64,000 bases of DNA from Roseisalinus antarcticus (GCF_900172355.1 NZ_FWFZ01000018.1:25403-89402); one strand, 5' to 3'. Counted from the stretch's first letter, positions 1-8,805 are shown. The notes: generated by a model from the letters alone, not told the origin. Translations and numbers: made by a program.

Positions 1-72
1 TCCACGCCTCCACGTCGAGGCCGGGCCACGCGCCATTGACGCCGCCTGCCCGCCTGTTTACTTGGCTGATAC

Positions 73-106
73 TCCCGCAAGCGCGGGAACTTTAGAATTC
101 TTCTAA
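73..106. promoter_or_regulatory. Hairpin followed by Irr/ICE-like iron box
   Basis: Two adjacent dyads are visible. TCCCGC-AAGC-GCGGGA (73-88) is a short hairpin. TTAGAA-TTC-TTCTAA (92-106) is a perfect inverted repeat with a 3-base centre and matches the iron-control element (Irr box, TTAGAA-N3-TTCTAA) described for alphaproteobacteria. It lies 66 bases before the alpha/beta hydrolase start, but could equally control a divergent gene left of the window. In related genomes a hydrolase of this type often sits near Fe-S assembly (suf/isc) genes, which is recalled context and not visible here. The dyad is seen directly; the regulator is inferred. Confidence 0.5.
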
Positions 107-172
107 GGTGCCCAAGCAAATCTGTCAAGATTGACTCCGGTTCGCGCGAGGCCCCCTGACGAAAGGCGTATC

Positions 173-826
173 ATGCCCGAGGTTATCTTCCCCGGCCCCG
201 AAGGCCGGCTCGAAGGCCGCTACCATCCGCAACGGGAGCGTGACGCGCCCATCGCCATCATCCTGCATCCGCACCCGCAGTTCGGCGGCACGATGAACAA
301 CCGCGTCGTCTACAACCTGCACTACACGTTCTACAACATGGGCTTCACCGTACTGCGGTTCAATTTCCGTGGCGTGGGCCGCAGCCAGGGCGAATACGAC
401 CAGGGCATCGGAGAGCTTTCTGACGCGGCCTCGGCGCTCGACTACCTGCAGTCCATGAACCCCAACGCCAAGCATTGCTGGGTCGCGGGCTTTTCCTTCG
501 GCGCATGGATCGGGATGCAGCTTCTGATGCGGCGGCCCGAGATCACCGGGTTCATCTCTGTCTCGCCGCCGGCCAACATGTACGACTTCTCGTTCCTGGC
601 CCCCTGCCCCTCGTCCGGCCTCGTCATCAACGGCACCGCCGACCGGGTAGCCCCGCCGCAGGATACCGTGAACCTCGTGAACAAGCTGCACGAGCAGAAG
701 GGCATCACCATCACCCACGAGCAGATCGAGGGGGCGGGCCATTTCTTCGAGGATCCGCATATGGAGACGATGATCGACAACGTCGGCGGCTACGTCCGCC
801 GCCGCCTGACAGAGACCACGCGCTGA
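173..826 (+). CDS. Alpha/beta hydrolase (COG2945-like)
   Basis: A 217-residue single-domain alpha/beta hydrolase, probably a cytoplasmic esterase or acyl hydrolase of unknown substrate. The nucleophile elbow is G106-F-S108-F-G110, the acid is probably D157 in GTADRVAP, and the catalytic histidine is H190 in GAGHFF. An HPHPQFGGTM stretch near residue 32 forms the usual oxyanion region of this subfamily. The ATG at 173 is preferred over an upstream start because GAAAGG lies just ahead of it and the protein then begins at the family's usual point. It is followed 11 bases later by a small hypothetical gene on the same strand. Confidence 0.85.
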   Translation: MPEVIFPGPEGRLEGRYHPQRERDAPIAIILHPHPQFGGTMNNRVVYNLHYTFYNMGFTVLRFNFRGVGRSQGEYDQGIGELSDAASALDYLQSMNPNAKHCWVAGFSFGAWIGMQLLMRRPEITGFISVSPPANMYDFSFLAPCPSSGLVINGTADRVAPPQDTVNLVNKLHEQKGITITHEQIEGAGHFFEDPHMETMIDNVGGYVRRRLTETTR

Positions 827-837
827 GGGCCCGCCGC

Positions 838-1056
838 ATGGGGATCACAGAAGACATCGCCGACGACCTCGCCCGCGAGACCATCGACGCCATGGACAAG
901 CTGGGCGACGACCGCCTGTTCGAAGAGATCGCCAAGTCCATCGGCGCCTCGTCGCAAACCACCGAAGAGGCGTTCCTGACCGCGATCCGGGTCCGGCTCG
1001 CCGAACGCCGCGCCCGCAAACTCCTGGCCGAGCGGCTGGCAGCGGGATCGTCCTGA
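838..1056 (+). CDS. Small hypothetical protein
   Basis: A 72-residue acidic N-terminal/basic C-terminal helical protein that I do not recognise. It has no signal peptide or membrane segment. The second half is a charged helix rich in Arg, Leu and Ala (ERRARKLLAERLAAG). It starts 11 bases after the hydrolase stop and ends 3 bases before the next ORF, so the three probably share a transcript. Start chosen as the first ATG after the hydrolase stop. Confidence 0.6.
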   Translation: MGITEDIADDLARETIDAMDKLGDDRLFEEIAKSIGASSQTTEEAFLTAIRVRLAERRARKLLAERLAAGSS

Positions 1057-1059
1057 CCC

Positions 1060-1479
1060 ATGGCCGCGCCGCAACAGGCTGACCTGTTCCTGGTGCCGCT
1101 GCTCGACGGGGGCGATGCCCTCGGACAGGTCCTGGAGTGTGACGCACGAGATCGGGTCCGTCTGCTCCTGACACTCTCGCGCGACACCGCGCCGCGGCGG
1201 ATCCAGCTGCCGGAGGTCGTAGCGACGCTGACGACCCTGCCCGAGCCCTTCCGCACCGGCCACTGGCGGGTGATCGGCTATGACACTCTGCCGACGGGTC
1301 CGGCGCTGAAACCGCCCCTCTTCGACCCGGAGCCGACCGACCCCGCCATCGTCGAGGCCTTCCTCAACGCCTGTCACGGCCTCTATCCGTGGGACGGGTT
1401 TCCCGATGCGGAGGTCTTTTCGAAGATGCTCCTGGAAGGCGTGGCGCTGCCGCCGGCCCGCACCCTTCGCGACGCCTGA
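1060..1479 (+). CDS. Hypothetical protein, Imm26-like N-terminus
   Basis: A 139-residue soluble protein. The first 25 residues (ADLFLVPLLDGGDALGQVL) have the look of the beta-hairpin opening of immunity-protein-26-like folds (D-x-F-x-x-P-L-x-D-G-x-x-A-x-G-Q-V), but no toxin gene is nearby and the resemblance is weak. The C-terminal half is Pro-rich with an aromatic patch (CHGLYPWDGFP). It is packed 3 bases after the preceding gene, suggesting co-transcription. Function unknown. Confidence 0.6.
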   Translation: MAAPQQADLFLVPLLDGGDALGQVLECDARDRVRLLLTLSRDTAPRRIQLPEVVATLTTLPEPFRTGHWRVIGYDTLPTGPALKPPLFDPEPTDPAIVEAFLNACHGLYPWDGFPDAEVFSKMLLEGVALPPARTLRDA

Positions 1480-1551
1480 CCGGGCGCCGGGCCGCGACAT
1501 ACGCAACCGAACGGGCTTGGCCCGGCGGCCCCGGGGCTGTAGGTCAGGATC

Positions 1552-2700
1552 ATGTCAGAACGGCTTGCGGCCCAGCTGGGCTTTCTCATCGAAGCGGACA
1601 AGTTGAAGCGGATCGCCCGCGCGAACGTGTTGATGGACGGCAGCCGGCGCGAGAACAGCGCCGAGCATTCCTGGCACCTCGCGCTCTGGGCGATGATCTT
1701 CGAGGACGAGGCCGCAGGCGCCGACATGGACCGCGTCCTGCCCATGTGCCTGGTCCATGACCTGCTCGAAATCGACTCGGGCGATCACCCCGACCACCTC
1801 GACCACCCCGCCGGCGAGGTTGCCGACCGCGACGCCCGGGCGACCGCGAGGCACTTCGGGCTGCTTCCCGCCGACCAGGGTTCCGGGCTGCGCGCGCTGT
1901 GGGAAGAGTTCGAGGCGGGCGAGACCCCCGAGGCGCGATTCGTGCGCCGCCTCGACCACGCCCAGCCCGTGCTGCAGGAACTGGGCAATCCAGCCCAGAC
2001 CGACTCGGATCGCGACGTTCTGCGCGGCCTGCTGACGACCGGGCGCACCGCCGCGCTTCATGAAAGCTGGCCGGACCTGCACCGCCACGCCATGGCCCTG
2101 CTGGACCGGAACGGCGCCCGCCCGCCAGAGCCCCTGGCCGCGCGGCTGCGGTTTCTGGCCGAGGCGGACAGGCTCAAGACCATTCTGCGGGGCACGACGA
2201 TCTTCGACGGCAGCCGGCGCGAGAATAGCGCCGAGCATTCCTGGCACCTCGCCCTCTTCGCCCATCTGCTGGGAGAGCATGCAGCACGCCCCGCCGACAC
2301 CCGGCGCGCCCTGCGGATGCTGGTTCTGCACGACCTGGTCGAGATCGACGCGGGCGATGCGCCGATCCACGGCGACCATGATCCCGCCGAGCAGGAGGCC
2401 AAGGAACAGCGGGCCGCGGACCGCCTCTATGGCCTGCTGCCCGGTGATCAGGGCCAGGCCCTGCGCCGCCTGTGGGACGAGTTCGAGGCCGCCGAGACCG
2501 ACGATGCCGTCTTTGCCAAGAGCATCGACAGGGTGCAGCCGGTGATGGCCAACCTCGAATGCGGCGGCGGCACCTGGATCAGCTACGCGGTGGACCGCGA
2601 AAAGCTGGACCGCCGGGTCGGCGACAAGGTCCGCCGTGGCGCCCCGGCCTTGTGGCAGGCGCTGACGCCCCGCATCGACGCCTGGTTCGCCGCGGCATGA
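1552..2700 (+). CDS. Tandem HD-domain phosphohydrolase (YfbR/HDDC2-like, duplicated)
   Basis: A 382-residue protein made of two consecutive HD domains of the YfbR/HDDC2 type (usual length about 190-200 each), a family that includes 5'-deoxynucleotidases. Domain 1 (about 1-190) has H39, H69-D70 and D135. Domain 2 (about 195-382) has H229, H260-D261 and the matching Asp in KSIDRVQPV. Both copies therefore keep the metal-binding His/His-Asp/Asp set. The blocks DGSRRENSAEHSWHLAL occur in both halves and are almost identical in DNA. AGGTCAGGA precedes the ATG. A nucleotidase role is a family inference; the tandem fusion is unusual. Confidence 0.8.
   Translation: MSERLAAQLGFLIEADKLKRIARANVLMDGSRRENSAEHSWHLALWAMIFEDEAAGADMDRVLPMCLVHDLLEIDSGDHPDHLDHPAGEVADRDARATARHFGLLPADQGSGLRALWEEFEAGETPEARFVRRLDHAQPVLQELGNPAQTDSDRDVLRGLLTTGRTAALHESWPDLHRHAMALLDRNGARPPEPLAARLRFLAEADRLKTILRGTTIFDGSRRENSAEHSWHLALFAHLLGEHAARPADTRRALRMLVLHDLVEIDAGDAPIHGDHDPAEQEAKEQRAADRLYGLLPGDQGQALRRLWDEFEAAETDDAVFAKSIDRVQPVMANLECGGGTWISYAVDREKLDRRVGDKVRRGAPALWQALTPRIDAWFAAA
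1636..1682 (+). repeat. Direct repeat, copy 1 (HD-domain signature)
   Basis: These 47 bases recur at 2206-2252 with a single mismatch (C/T at the position equivalent to 2226). They encode the substrate/metal-site motif of each HD domain and mark the internal gene duplication. Confidence 0.9.
2206..2252 (+). repeat. Direct repeat, copy 2 (HD-domain signature)
   Basis: Second copy of the 47-base segment at 1636-1682, 570 bases downstream and in the same frame, within the second HD domain. Confidence 0.9.
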
Positions 2701-2707
2701 GGACGAC

Positions 2708-3514
2708 ATGAGCAAACCGCCCTCGCGTCTCGATCAAGGCATCGCGGCGCAGGTGCGGGCGCTTCTCGACGGGCCGATCACCCGGCAGGTCCTCAACATC
2801 GCGCTGCGCGTCCTGGCCAAGTGGCGTGCGCGTCTGATCGAGAACACTCTGACCGCCAGACAGGGGCGCATCGTCGCCGGCGGCCCGTTTGCCGGGCTGA
2901 ACTATACCGTGGGCTCGGCCGAGGGGGCGCTGCTGCCACGGCTGCTTGGCTGCTACGAGGCGACCATCGCCCCGGTGATCGAAGAGATCGCGACACGGAA
3001 CTACGGGCTGGTGATCGACGTTGGCGCGGCCGAGGGCTATTACGCAGTGGGCCTCGCCATGCGGATGCCGGGCGTGCAGGTCTGGGCCCGCGACAGCAAC
3101 GCGATCGCCCTCGAACGCTGCCGCAAGCTGGCCGCCGACAACGGAGTCGCGGACCGGGTGACGACCGGCGGCATCGTCACCCATGACGACCTGGCGGTCT
3201 GCGCAGAGGCCCGGACCCTGCTGATCTGCGACATCGAAGGCGCCGAAGAGCATCTGCTGGACCTGCTTCGCGCCCCCGCGCTGGCCCGGGCCGATATCCT
3301 GGTCGAATGCCACGATTCCTTGCAACGGAGCCTCAGCACAAAGCTGGCGGCGCGCTTTGCCTCGACCCACGAGGTCTCGCGCTATGACCGCGAGATCCGC
3401 CCCGACGCCCTGCCCGACTGGAGCGAGGAGATGTCGGACCTGGACCGCCTGCTGTTCCTGTGGGAGTGGCGGGCGGGCTCTACCCCCTGGCTCTGGATGC
3501 AGGCGCGGCGCTGA
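2708..3514 (+). CDS. FkbM-like SAM-dependent methyltransferase
   Basis: A 268-residue protein with a class I methyltransferase core. Motif I is VIDVGAAEG (102-110), followed by an acidic turn near W126-A-R-D129, and ICDIEGAE (173-180) resembles the D-I-E-G-A/x-E signature of FkbM-family O-methyltransferases. The first 95 residues form a helical N-terminal extension. It starts 7 bases after the tandem-HD gene stop, so the two are probably co-transcribed. Substrate unknown. The family call rests on the motifs alone. Confidence 0.7.
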   Translation: MSKPPSRLDQGIAAQVRALLDGPITRQVLNIALRVLAKWRARLIENTLTARQGRIVAGGPFAGLNYTVGSAEGALLPRLLGCYEATIAPVIEEIATRNYGLVIDVGAAEGYYAVGLAMRMPGVQVWARDSNAIALERCRKLAADNGVADRVTTGGIVTHDDLAVCAEARTLLICDIEGAEEHLLDLLRAPALARADILVECHDSLQRSLSTKLAARFASTHEVSRYDREIRPDALPDWSEEMSDLDRLLFLWEWRAGSTPWLWMQARR

Positions 3515-3571
3515 TCGCGCCCATGCCGCACGAATAACCGGCAGAACCACGCATCGGCTCAGGAAATTTTC

Positions 3572-3587
3572 GTATACCCTTGTATAC
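3572..3587. promoter_or_regulatory. Repeated GTATAC words before icd
   Basis: The 142-base gap before icd contains GTATAC twice (3572-3577 and 3582-3587), one helical turn apart, in an AT-richer patch. This may be the icd promoter core or a regulator site. No convincing -35/-10 pair can be assigned. Confidence 0.3.
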
Positions 3588-3656
3588 CTTCTTCACGGCG
3601 CCGTCCCGATGGGCTAGTCCGCCCGGGACTCCACCGCGCGAACCAGAGGCACCCCC

Positions 3657-4871
3657 ATGACAAAGATCAAGGTTGAGAACCCGATCGTCGAGCTCGACGG
3701 CGACGAGATGACCCGGATCATCTGGGACTTCATCAAAAAAAAGCTGATCCTGCCCTATCTCGACATCGACCTGCTCTATTACGATCTCAGCATCGAGGAG
3801 CGTGACCGCACCGATGACCAGGTCACGGTCGATGCGGCCAACAAGATCAAGGAAATCGGCGTCGGCGTGAAATGCGCCACGATCACGCCCGACGAGGCGC
3901 GGGTCGAGGAGTTCGGCCTCAAACGCATGTATCGCTCGCCCAACGGAACGATCCGAAACATCCTGGGCGGCGTGATCTTTCGCGAGCCGATCATCTGCAA
4001 GAACGTGCCGCGCCTGGTGCCCGGCTGGACCAAGCCCATCGTGATCGGCCGCCACGCCTACGGCGACCAGTACCGCGCGACCGACTTCCACTTTCCCGGG
4101 CCGGGCAAGCTGACGATGAAATTCGTGGGCGAGGATGGCGCGGTGATCGAGCGCGAGGTGTTCGATGCCCCCGCCGCCGGCGTCGCCATGGGGATGTATA
4201 ACCTCGACGACAGCATCTACGATTTCGCCCGTGCCTCGTTGAATTATGGTCTGGACCGGGGGTTGCCGGTCTATCTCTCGACCAAGAACACTATCCTCAA
4301 GGCCTATGACGGCCGCTTCCTCGAGATCTTTCAGGAGGTCTACGAGGCGGAATTCGCCGAGGCCTTCAAGGAGAAGAAGATCTGGTACGAGCACCGGCTG
4401 ATCGACGACATGGTCGCCTCGGCGCTGAAATGGTCGGGCGGTTATGTCTGGGCCTGCAAGAACTACGACGGCGACGTGCAGTCGGACACGGTCGCGCAGG
4501 GCTTCGGCTCTCTCGGCCTGATGACCTCGCAGCTGATGACGCCGGACGGCAAGATCGTCGAGGCCGAGGCCGCCCACGGCACCGTCACCCGTCACTATCG
4601 CCAGCACCAGAAAGGCGAGCAGACCTCGACCAATTCCGTGGCGTCGATCTATGCTTGGACGGGCGGCCTCAGGCACCGGGCCAAGCTGGACGGCAACACC
4701 GCGCTCGCCAACTTTGCCGAGACGCTGGAACGCGTGATCGTCAAGACCGTCGAAAGCGGTTTCATGACCAAGGACCTGGCGCTGCTGGTGGGGCCGGACC
4801 AGGGGTGGCTGACCACGATGGGGTTCCTGGAAAAGATCGACGAGAACCTCGGCAAGGCGCTCGCGGGCTGA
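3657..4871 (+). CDS. icd: NADP-dependent isocitrate dehydrogenase
   Basis: A 404-residue cytoplasmic TCA-cycle enzyme converting isocitrate to 2-oxoglutarate and CO2 with NADP. It is of the eukaryote-like type II class usual in alphaproteobacteria. The substrate loop SPNGTIRN (94-101), with S94, N96 and R100, and R109 in VIFREP are intact. The metal-binding Asp residues lie in the YDGDVQSD region, and the C-terminal [12 protein letters not shown] segment supplies the cofactor pocket. Length is normal. It stands alone, convergent with the small exported protein at 4896, with 24 bases between the stops. Confidence 0.96.
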   Translation: MTKIKVENPIVELDGDEMTRIIWDFIKKKLILPYLDIDLLYYDLSIEERDRTDDQVTVDAANKIKEIGVGVKCATITPDEARVEEFGLKRMYRSPNGTIRNILGGVIFREPIICKNVPRLVPGWTKPIVIGRHAYGDQYRATDFHFPGPGKLTMKFVGEDGAVIEREVFDAPAAGVAMGMYNLDDSIYDFARASLNYGLDRGLPVYLSTKNTILKAYDGRFLEIFQEVYEAEFAEAFKEKKIWYEHRLIDDMVASALKWSGGYVWACKNYDGDVQSDTVAQGFGSLGLMTSQLMTPDGKIVEAEAAHGTVTRHYRQHQKGEQTSTNSVASIYAWTGGLRHRAKLDGNTALANFAETLERVIVKTVESGFMTKDLALLVGPDQGWLTTMGFLEKIDENLGKALAG

Positions 4872-4895
4872 CCATCCGGCGCGTCCGCGGCCGTT

Positions 4896-5234
4896 TCAGC
4901 AAACTTCGGTGCAGCCGTCGGCCCAGAGAAGATTGTAATGGCCGCGGATCGCGATGTTCAGTTCCCGGCTGATGCTGTGGCCATTGAAGCGGAGGCCCTC
5001 TTCGCTGGCGAAATCGGCGATCGCGTTGCGGGTCCGGACCGTGATCAACCCGTCGATCGGGCCCACATCATAGCCCGAGGTCGCCAGCCCGACCTGGATC
5101 TCGATGGGGCGCAGCAGCCGGTTGGTGATCGGACCGTTCAGGTCGTCCAACACCTGCTCGACCTCCTGCGCGGCGGAAATCGCGGGCCCAAGGCCTCCCG
5201 TGACCAGGGCCAGGATCAAGGCCAAACGTTTCAT
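4896..5234 (-). CDS. Small exported peptidoglycan-binding-like protein
   Basis: A 112-residue protein with a signal peptide (MKRLALILALVTGGLGPAISA-AQ) followed by one peptidoglycan-binding-domain-1-like module (about residues 50-95). The PG-binding signature G-Y-D-x-G-P-I-D-G-x-I-x-x-R-T-R-x-A-I is clear. Two cysteines near the C-terminus (DGCTEVC) could form a disulfide. The internal ATG at 5234 is chosen over the longer ORF start because GGGGAG lies just upstream and the signal peptide begins there. Likely periplasmic and wall-associated; no catalytic domain is present. Confidence 0.75.
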   Translation of the reverse strand: MKRLALILALVTGGLGPAISAAQEVEQVLDDLNGPITNRLLRPIEIQVGLATSGYDVGPIDGLITVRTRNAIADFASEEGLRFNGHSISRELNIAIRGHYNLLWADGCTEVC

Positions 5235-5340
5235 TCGCGGTCTCCCCGTATTTGGAGCGGGACCTTGTCCGATGCTTCGCGCCATGGCAAGCCGCAGTCT
5301 CGCCGTTGACAGGTCAGGATGGCTGTCCTAGTTTCTGCAG

Positions 5341-5955
5341 ATGCGAAAGGACCTGCCAAACTCGGTGAAGCACACCGTCCTCGACGATGTCCAGGGGCTC
5401 GGCCTCGGCATCTTCCTGTGCGGTTTCGGACTGACGGTGCTGACGAACGTGGGCCTCATCACCGGTCAGACGGCGGGCATCGCGGTGATGATCAGCTATC
5501 TCTCCGGCTGGTCCTTCGGCATCGTGTTCTTTCTGGTGAACCTGCCGTTCTACGTGCTGGCCTACCGGCGGCTCGGGCTTGAATTCACGGTCAAGTCCCT
5601 GATTTCCGTGACCCTTCTGTCGGTCACGACCGAGCTGATCCGCATGTACTGGGACGTGGGCAGCCTGCATCCGGCCCTCGGCGCGATGATCTTCGGCGCC
5701 ACGACCGGCATCGGCCTGCTGGCCATGTTCCGGCACAACGGCTCGCTCGGCGGTCTGGGGATCGTGGCGCTGCTGATCCAGGACACGACCGGCTTCAAGG
5801 CGGGGTATGTGCAGTTGATCGCCGACGCGATCATCTTCACCGTGGGGTTCCTGCTGTTCCCGGCCCATGTGATCCTGTGGTCCCTGCTCGGCGCGATCGT
5901 GTTGAACATGATCATCGCCTTCAACCACCGGCGCGACCGCTACATCGCCACTTGA
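5341..5955 (+). CDS. YitT family membrane protein
   Basis: A 204-residue inner-membrane protein with five or so hydrophobic helices and the YitT-family features G-L-I-T-G-Q-T-A-G near residue 38 and the GSLGGLGIVALL segment near 140. It lacks the C-terminal DUF2179 cytoplasmic domain of full-length YitT proteins, as is common in proteobacteria. Function is unknown in the family. It is followed 31 bases later by an SMR gene on the same strand. Confidence 0.8.
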   Translation: MRKDLPNSVKHTVLDDVQGLGLGIFLCGFGLTVLTNVGLITGQTAGIAVMISYLSGWSFGIVFFLVNLPFYVLAYRRLGLEFTVKSLISVTLLSVTTELIRMYWDVGSLHPALGAMIFGATTGIGLLAMFRHNGSLGGLGIVALLIQDTTGFKAGYVQLIADAIIFTVGFLLFPAHVILWSLLGAIVLNMIIAFNHRRDRYIAT

Positions 5956-5986
5956 GGCGGCGCAGGTGCCGGGCTAAGCCACCGTC

Positions 5987-6316
5987 ATGCATTACCTTTA
6001 CCTGTTCTTCGCAATCCTGGCCGAAACCATCGGCACGACCGCCCTGCAGGCTTCGCAGCAGTTCACCAGGGCCGGTCCGGCCGTGGTGGTGGTCGTCGCC
6101 TACGGCGCGTCGTTCTACCTGATGGCGCTGGCGCTGAAGGTCATGCCGGTCGGGATCGTCTATGCGATCTGGTCCGGGCTCGGCATCGTGTTCATCGCAA
6201 TGATCGGCTATGTCGTCTTCGGCCAGGTGCTCGACACGGCGGCGGTGCTGGGCCTGGCGCTGATTCTCGCCGGAATCCTCGTGATTCACCTCTTCTCCGG
6301 ATCTACAACACACTAG
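5987..6316 (+). CDS. Small multidrug resistance (SMR/EmrE-type) transporter
   Basis: A 109-residue protein with four transmembrane helices, the standard SMR length. The essential membrane glutamate is E13 in AILAETIGTTAL, and the later signature AYAIWSGLGIVF is present as VYAIWSGLGIVF. SMR proteins work as antiparallel dimers exchanging protons for cationic toxins, guanidinium or polyamines; substrate class cannot be told from sequence. It lies between yitT and typA on the same strand. Confidence 0.88.
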   Translation: MHYLYLFFAILAETIGTTALQASQQFTRAGPAVVVVVAYGASFYLMALALKVMPVGIVYAIWSGLGIVFIAMIGYVVFGQVLDTAAVLGLALILAGILVIHLFSGSTTH

Positions 6317-6376
6317 CACTAGCTTTTGCTGCGATTGCACGGTATGGGCCGCGCAATCCCTTTCAAAGGCAGTCTC

Positions 6377-8197
6377 ATGGACCTTCGCAATATCGCGATT
6401 ATCGCTCACGTTGACCACGGCAAAACGACGCTGGTGGACGAACTTCTCAAGCAATCCGGTGCGTTCCGCGAAAATCAGTCCGTGGCAGAGCGGGCCATGG
6501 ACAGCAACGACCTCGAGCGCGAGCGCGGGATCACGATTCTGGCCAAGTGCACCTCGGTCGAATGGCAGGGCGTGCGAATCAACATCGTCGACACCCCCGG
6601 CCACGCCGATTTCGGCGGCGAGGTGGAACGTATCCTGTCGATGGTCGACGGGGTCGTCCTGCTGGTGGATGCCGCCGAAGGGCCGATGCCGCAGACCAAG
6701 TTCGTGACCTCCAAGGCGCTGGCCCTCGGCCTGCGCCCGATCGTGGTGCTCAACAAGGTCGACAAGCCGGACGCAGAGCCGGACCGCGCCCTGGACGAGG
6801 TGTTCGACCTGTTCGCCAGCCTCGACGCGGATGACGACCAGCTGGACTTTCCCCACCTCTATGCCTCCGGCCGGAACGGCTGGTGCGACGACGAGCTGGA
6901 CGGCCCGCGCGAGACGCTGGACGCGCTGTTCAGGAAGATCGTCGATCATGTGCCCTCGCCCAAGCAGCAGGACCATGCCCACGAGGAATTCCGCATGCTG
7001 GCCACCACGCTGGGCGCGGACGCCTTCGTCGGCCGCTTGCTGACGGGGCGCGTCGAATCCGGCCGCCTCAAGGTCGGCACCACGGTTCAGGCCCTCAGCC
7101 GCGACCACAAGAAGCTGGAGCAATTCCGCGTCACCCGTATCCAGGCGTTCCGCGGCCTTGGTCCGCAGGACATCGACGAAGCCATTGCCGGCGACATCGT
7201 CAGCCTTGCCGGCATGTCCAAGGCCACCGTCGCCGACACGATCTGCGCCACCTCCGTGACCGAGGCGCTGCCGGCCCAGCCGATCGACCCGCCGACCATC
7301 ACCGTGACCTTCGGGATCAACGACAGCCCCCTCGCGGGCCGTGACGGCAAGAAGGTGCAAAGCCGCGTGATCCGCGACCGCCTGATGAAGGAGGCTGAAT
7401 CCAACGTCGCCATCAAGGTCTCCGACACCCCCGGCGGCGAGGCCTTCGAGGTTGCCGGCCGCGGCGAATTGCAGATGGGCGTGCTGATCGAGAACATGCG
7501 CCGCGAGGGGTTCGAGCTGTCGATCTCGCGCCCGCAGGTGCTGATGCGCGATATCGACGGCCAGCGAATGGAGCCGATCGAAGAGGCGACCATCGACGTC
7601 GACGATGAGTATTCCGGCGCCGTGATCGAAAAGATCACTGGCCCCCGCAAGGGTGAATTGGTCGAGATGAAGCCCGCCGGTGCCGGCAAGACCCGTATCA
7701 TCGCACATGTTCCCTCGCGCGGGCTCATCGGCTATCACGGCGAATTTCTGACCGACACGCGTGGCACGGGCGTCCTCAACCGCGTGTTCCACGGCTGGGC
7801 GCCTTTCAAGGGCACCATCCAGGGCCGTCGCCAAGGCGTGCTGATCTCGATGGAAAACGGGGTGTCCGTGGCCTACGCGCTGTGGAAGCTGGAGGATCGC
7901 GGCAAGTTCTTCATCGGCGCACAGGAGGCCGTCTATACCGGCATGATCCTGGGCGAGCACAGCCGCGACAACGACCTCGAGATCAACCCGCTGAAGGGCA
8001 AGCAGCTGACCAACGTGCGCGCAAGCGGAACGGACGAAGCCGTCCGCCTGACCACGCCGGTGACCATGACCCTGGAGCAGGCAATCGCGTATATCGACGA
8101 TGACGAGCTGGTCGAGGTTACGCCGAAGTCCATCCGCCTGCGCAAGCGGTTCCTCGACCCGCACGAGCGCAAGCGGCAATCGAGAGCCGCCAGCTGA
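6377..8197 (+). CDS. typA: Ribosome-associated GTPase TypA/BipA
   Basis: A 606-residue translational GTPase of the EF-G superfamily, acting in 50S assembly under stress or cold. G1 is AHVDHGKTT (10-18), followed by the G3 motif DTPGHADF and the G4 motif NKVD. The EF-G III/V-like domains and the BipA-specific C-terminal domain ([13 protein letters not shown]) are all present and the length is normal. The ATG at 6377 gives the canonical [13 protein letters not shown] start. The gene ends 33 bases before the left half of a split terminator. Confidence 0.96.
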   Translation: MDLRNIAIIAHVDHGKTTLVDELLKQSGAFRENQSVAERAMDSNDLERERGITILAKCTSVEWQGVRINIVDTPGHADFGGEVERILSMVDGVVLLVDAAEGPMPQTKFVTSKALALGLRPIVVLNKVDKPDAEPDRALDEVFDLFASLDADDDQLDFPHLYASGRNGWCDDELDGPRETLDALFRKIVDHVPSPKQQDHAHEEFRMLATTLGADAFVGRLLTGRVESGRLKVGTTVQALSRDHKKLEQFRVTRIQAFRGLGPQDIDEAIAGDIVSLAGMSKATVADTICATSVTEALPAQPIDPPTITVTFGINDSPLAGRDGKKVQSRVIRDRLMKEAESNVAIKVSDTPGGEAFEVAGRGELQMGVLIENMRREGFELSISRPQVLMRDIDGQRMEPIEEATIDVDDEYSGAVIEKITGPRKGELVEMKPAGAGKTRIIAHVPSRGLIGYHGEFLTDTRGTGVLNRVFHGWAPFKGTIQGRRQGVLISMENGVSVAYALWKLEDRGKFFIGAQEAVYTGMILGEHSRDNDLEINPLKGKQLTNVRASGTDEAVRLTTPVTMTLEQAIAYIDDDELVEVTPKSIRLRKRFLDPHERKRQSRAAS

Positions 8198-8229
8198 TCC
8201 AGCCCGGCGTCCGGCCGGCACGACCACAA

Positions 8230-8242
8230 GAAAACAGCGCCC
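8230..8242 (+). terminator. Left arm of a terminator split by an insertion
   Basis: GAAAACAGCGCCC has no partner nearby. Its exact reverse complement (GGGCGCTGTTTTC) lies at 12685-12697, on the other side of the metal-resistance island. Joining 8230-8257 to 12689-12697 recreates a 13-bp perfect stem with an A-run before and a T-run after, as expected for a bidirectional terminator between typA (+) and the DUF1330/alaS pair (-). Confidence 0.75.
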
Positions 8243-8245
8243 CCG

Positions 8246-8257
8246 TATCACGAGGGC
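8246..8257 (+). repeat. Island-flanking direct repeat, left copy
   Basis: TATCACGAGGGC, identical to 12677-12688. Flanking bases differ on both sides, so the repeat is exactly 12 bases. It forms the loop and first stem bases of the reconstructed terminator. Confidence 0.8.
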
Positions 8258-8493
8258 TCTTCCCGATATCTGGGACACAACTCCAACGGCTGCCGAGAGA
8301 AATCTCGGCAGCCGTTCGATCTTGAGGTAACCTGCGGGCGGCACTGACCCGACGAGCCCTGGAAGAGACGGTTCAACCCGTCTCGACCTTCATCACTTCC
8401 TTGCGTCAGCGAACAAGCCCCTCGAAGCGAGCAGGCGGCAAGGGATCACAGTCAGGTCCTGCATAGATCAACGGAGCGGTATTAGATCCGGCC
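8258..8493. other. Left-end non-coding segment of the island
   Basis: With the low-confidence ORF at 8494-8805, this belongs to the 690-base stretch between typA and the DUF411 gene. It holds a perfect 14-bp hairpin (8285-8316) and a 7-bp hairpin (GAGACGG-TTCAAC-CCGTCTC, 8365-8384). No recognisable gene or RNA family is seen, and base composition looks less GC-rich than the flanking chromosome. Confidence 0.5.
8285..8316. terminator. Perfect 14-bp hairpin with GAAA tetraloop
   Basis: AACGGCTGCCGAGA, loop GAAA, then its exact reverse complement. No T-run follows on either strand, so it may be an RNA element, a terminator lacking a U-tract, or a recombination-end structure of the island rather than a classical terminator. 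Confidence 0.5.
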
Positions 8494-8805
8494 ATGCTGA
8501 TGGCGTTCCTCAACATCATCCGGATCTACGACAACTGGTTCGAGCCGAGACAATATCGAGGGTCCGGAGCGGCGGTGGCCGAAGGAATGTCCGCAATCCG
8601 CATCCCGGGCACCAAAGAGACTTTCGTGATGCCCCAGATGGCGACAACGGCGCCCTTCATGCGCGCACCAGAAATGCGTCCGGGGCAGATCCGGAAAAGA
8701 CGAAAGAGCGGCCAGGGAAGGCGCCTGACCCAAAGAGCGTCCCATATCGCCCCTGGCTGCATCACGGCACACCGTCGCAGAGAAATTTCGAAGACCAGCT
8801 GGTAG
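8494..8805 (+). CDS. Hypothetical protein, possibly a remnant
   Basis: A 103-residue ORF inside the metal island with an aromatic N-terminal patch (IIRIYDNWFEPRQY) and a very basic C-terminus. I do not recognise it. There is no good ribosome binding site, and composition is unlike the neighbouring genes. It could be the tail of a decayed recombinase or other mobile-element gene, but nothing catalytic is visible. A 79-residue ORF overlaps it on the minus strand. Confidence 0.25.
   Translation: MLMAFLNIIRIYDNWFEPRQYRGSGAAVAEGMSAIRIPGTKETFVMPQMATTAPFMRAPEMRPGQIRKRRKSGQGRRLTQRASHIAPGCITAHRRREISKTSW

Noticed and set aside
5921..8344. An 807-codon minus-strand ORF
   Set aside because: Antisense to typA and the SMR gene, no recognisable domain and shadow-like composition.
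8361..8385. T-arm-like GACGG-TTCAAC-CCGTC suggesting a tRNA 3' end
   Set aside because: The loop is six bases rather than seven and no acceptor, anticodon or D-arm can be folded around it.
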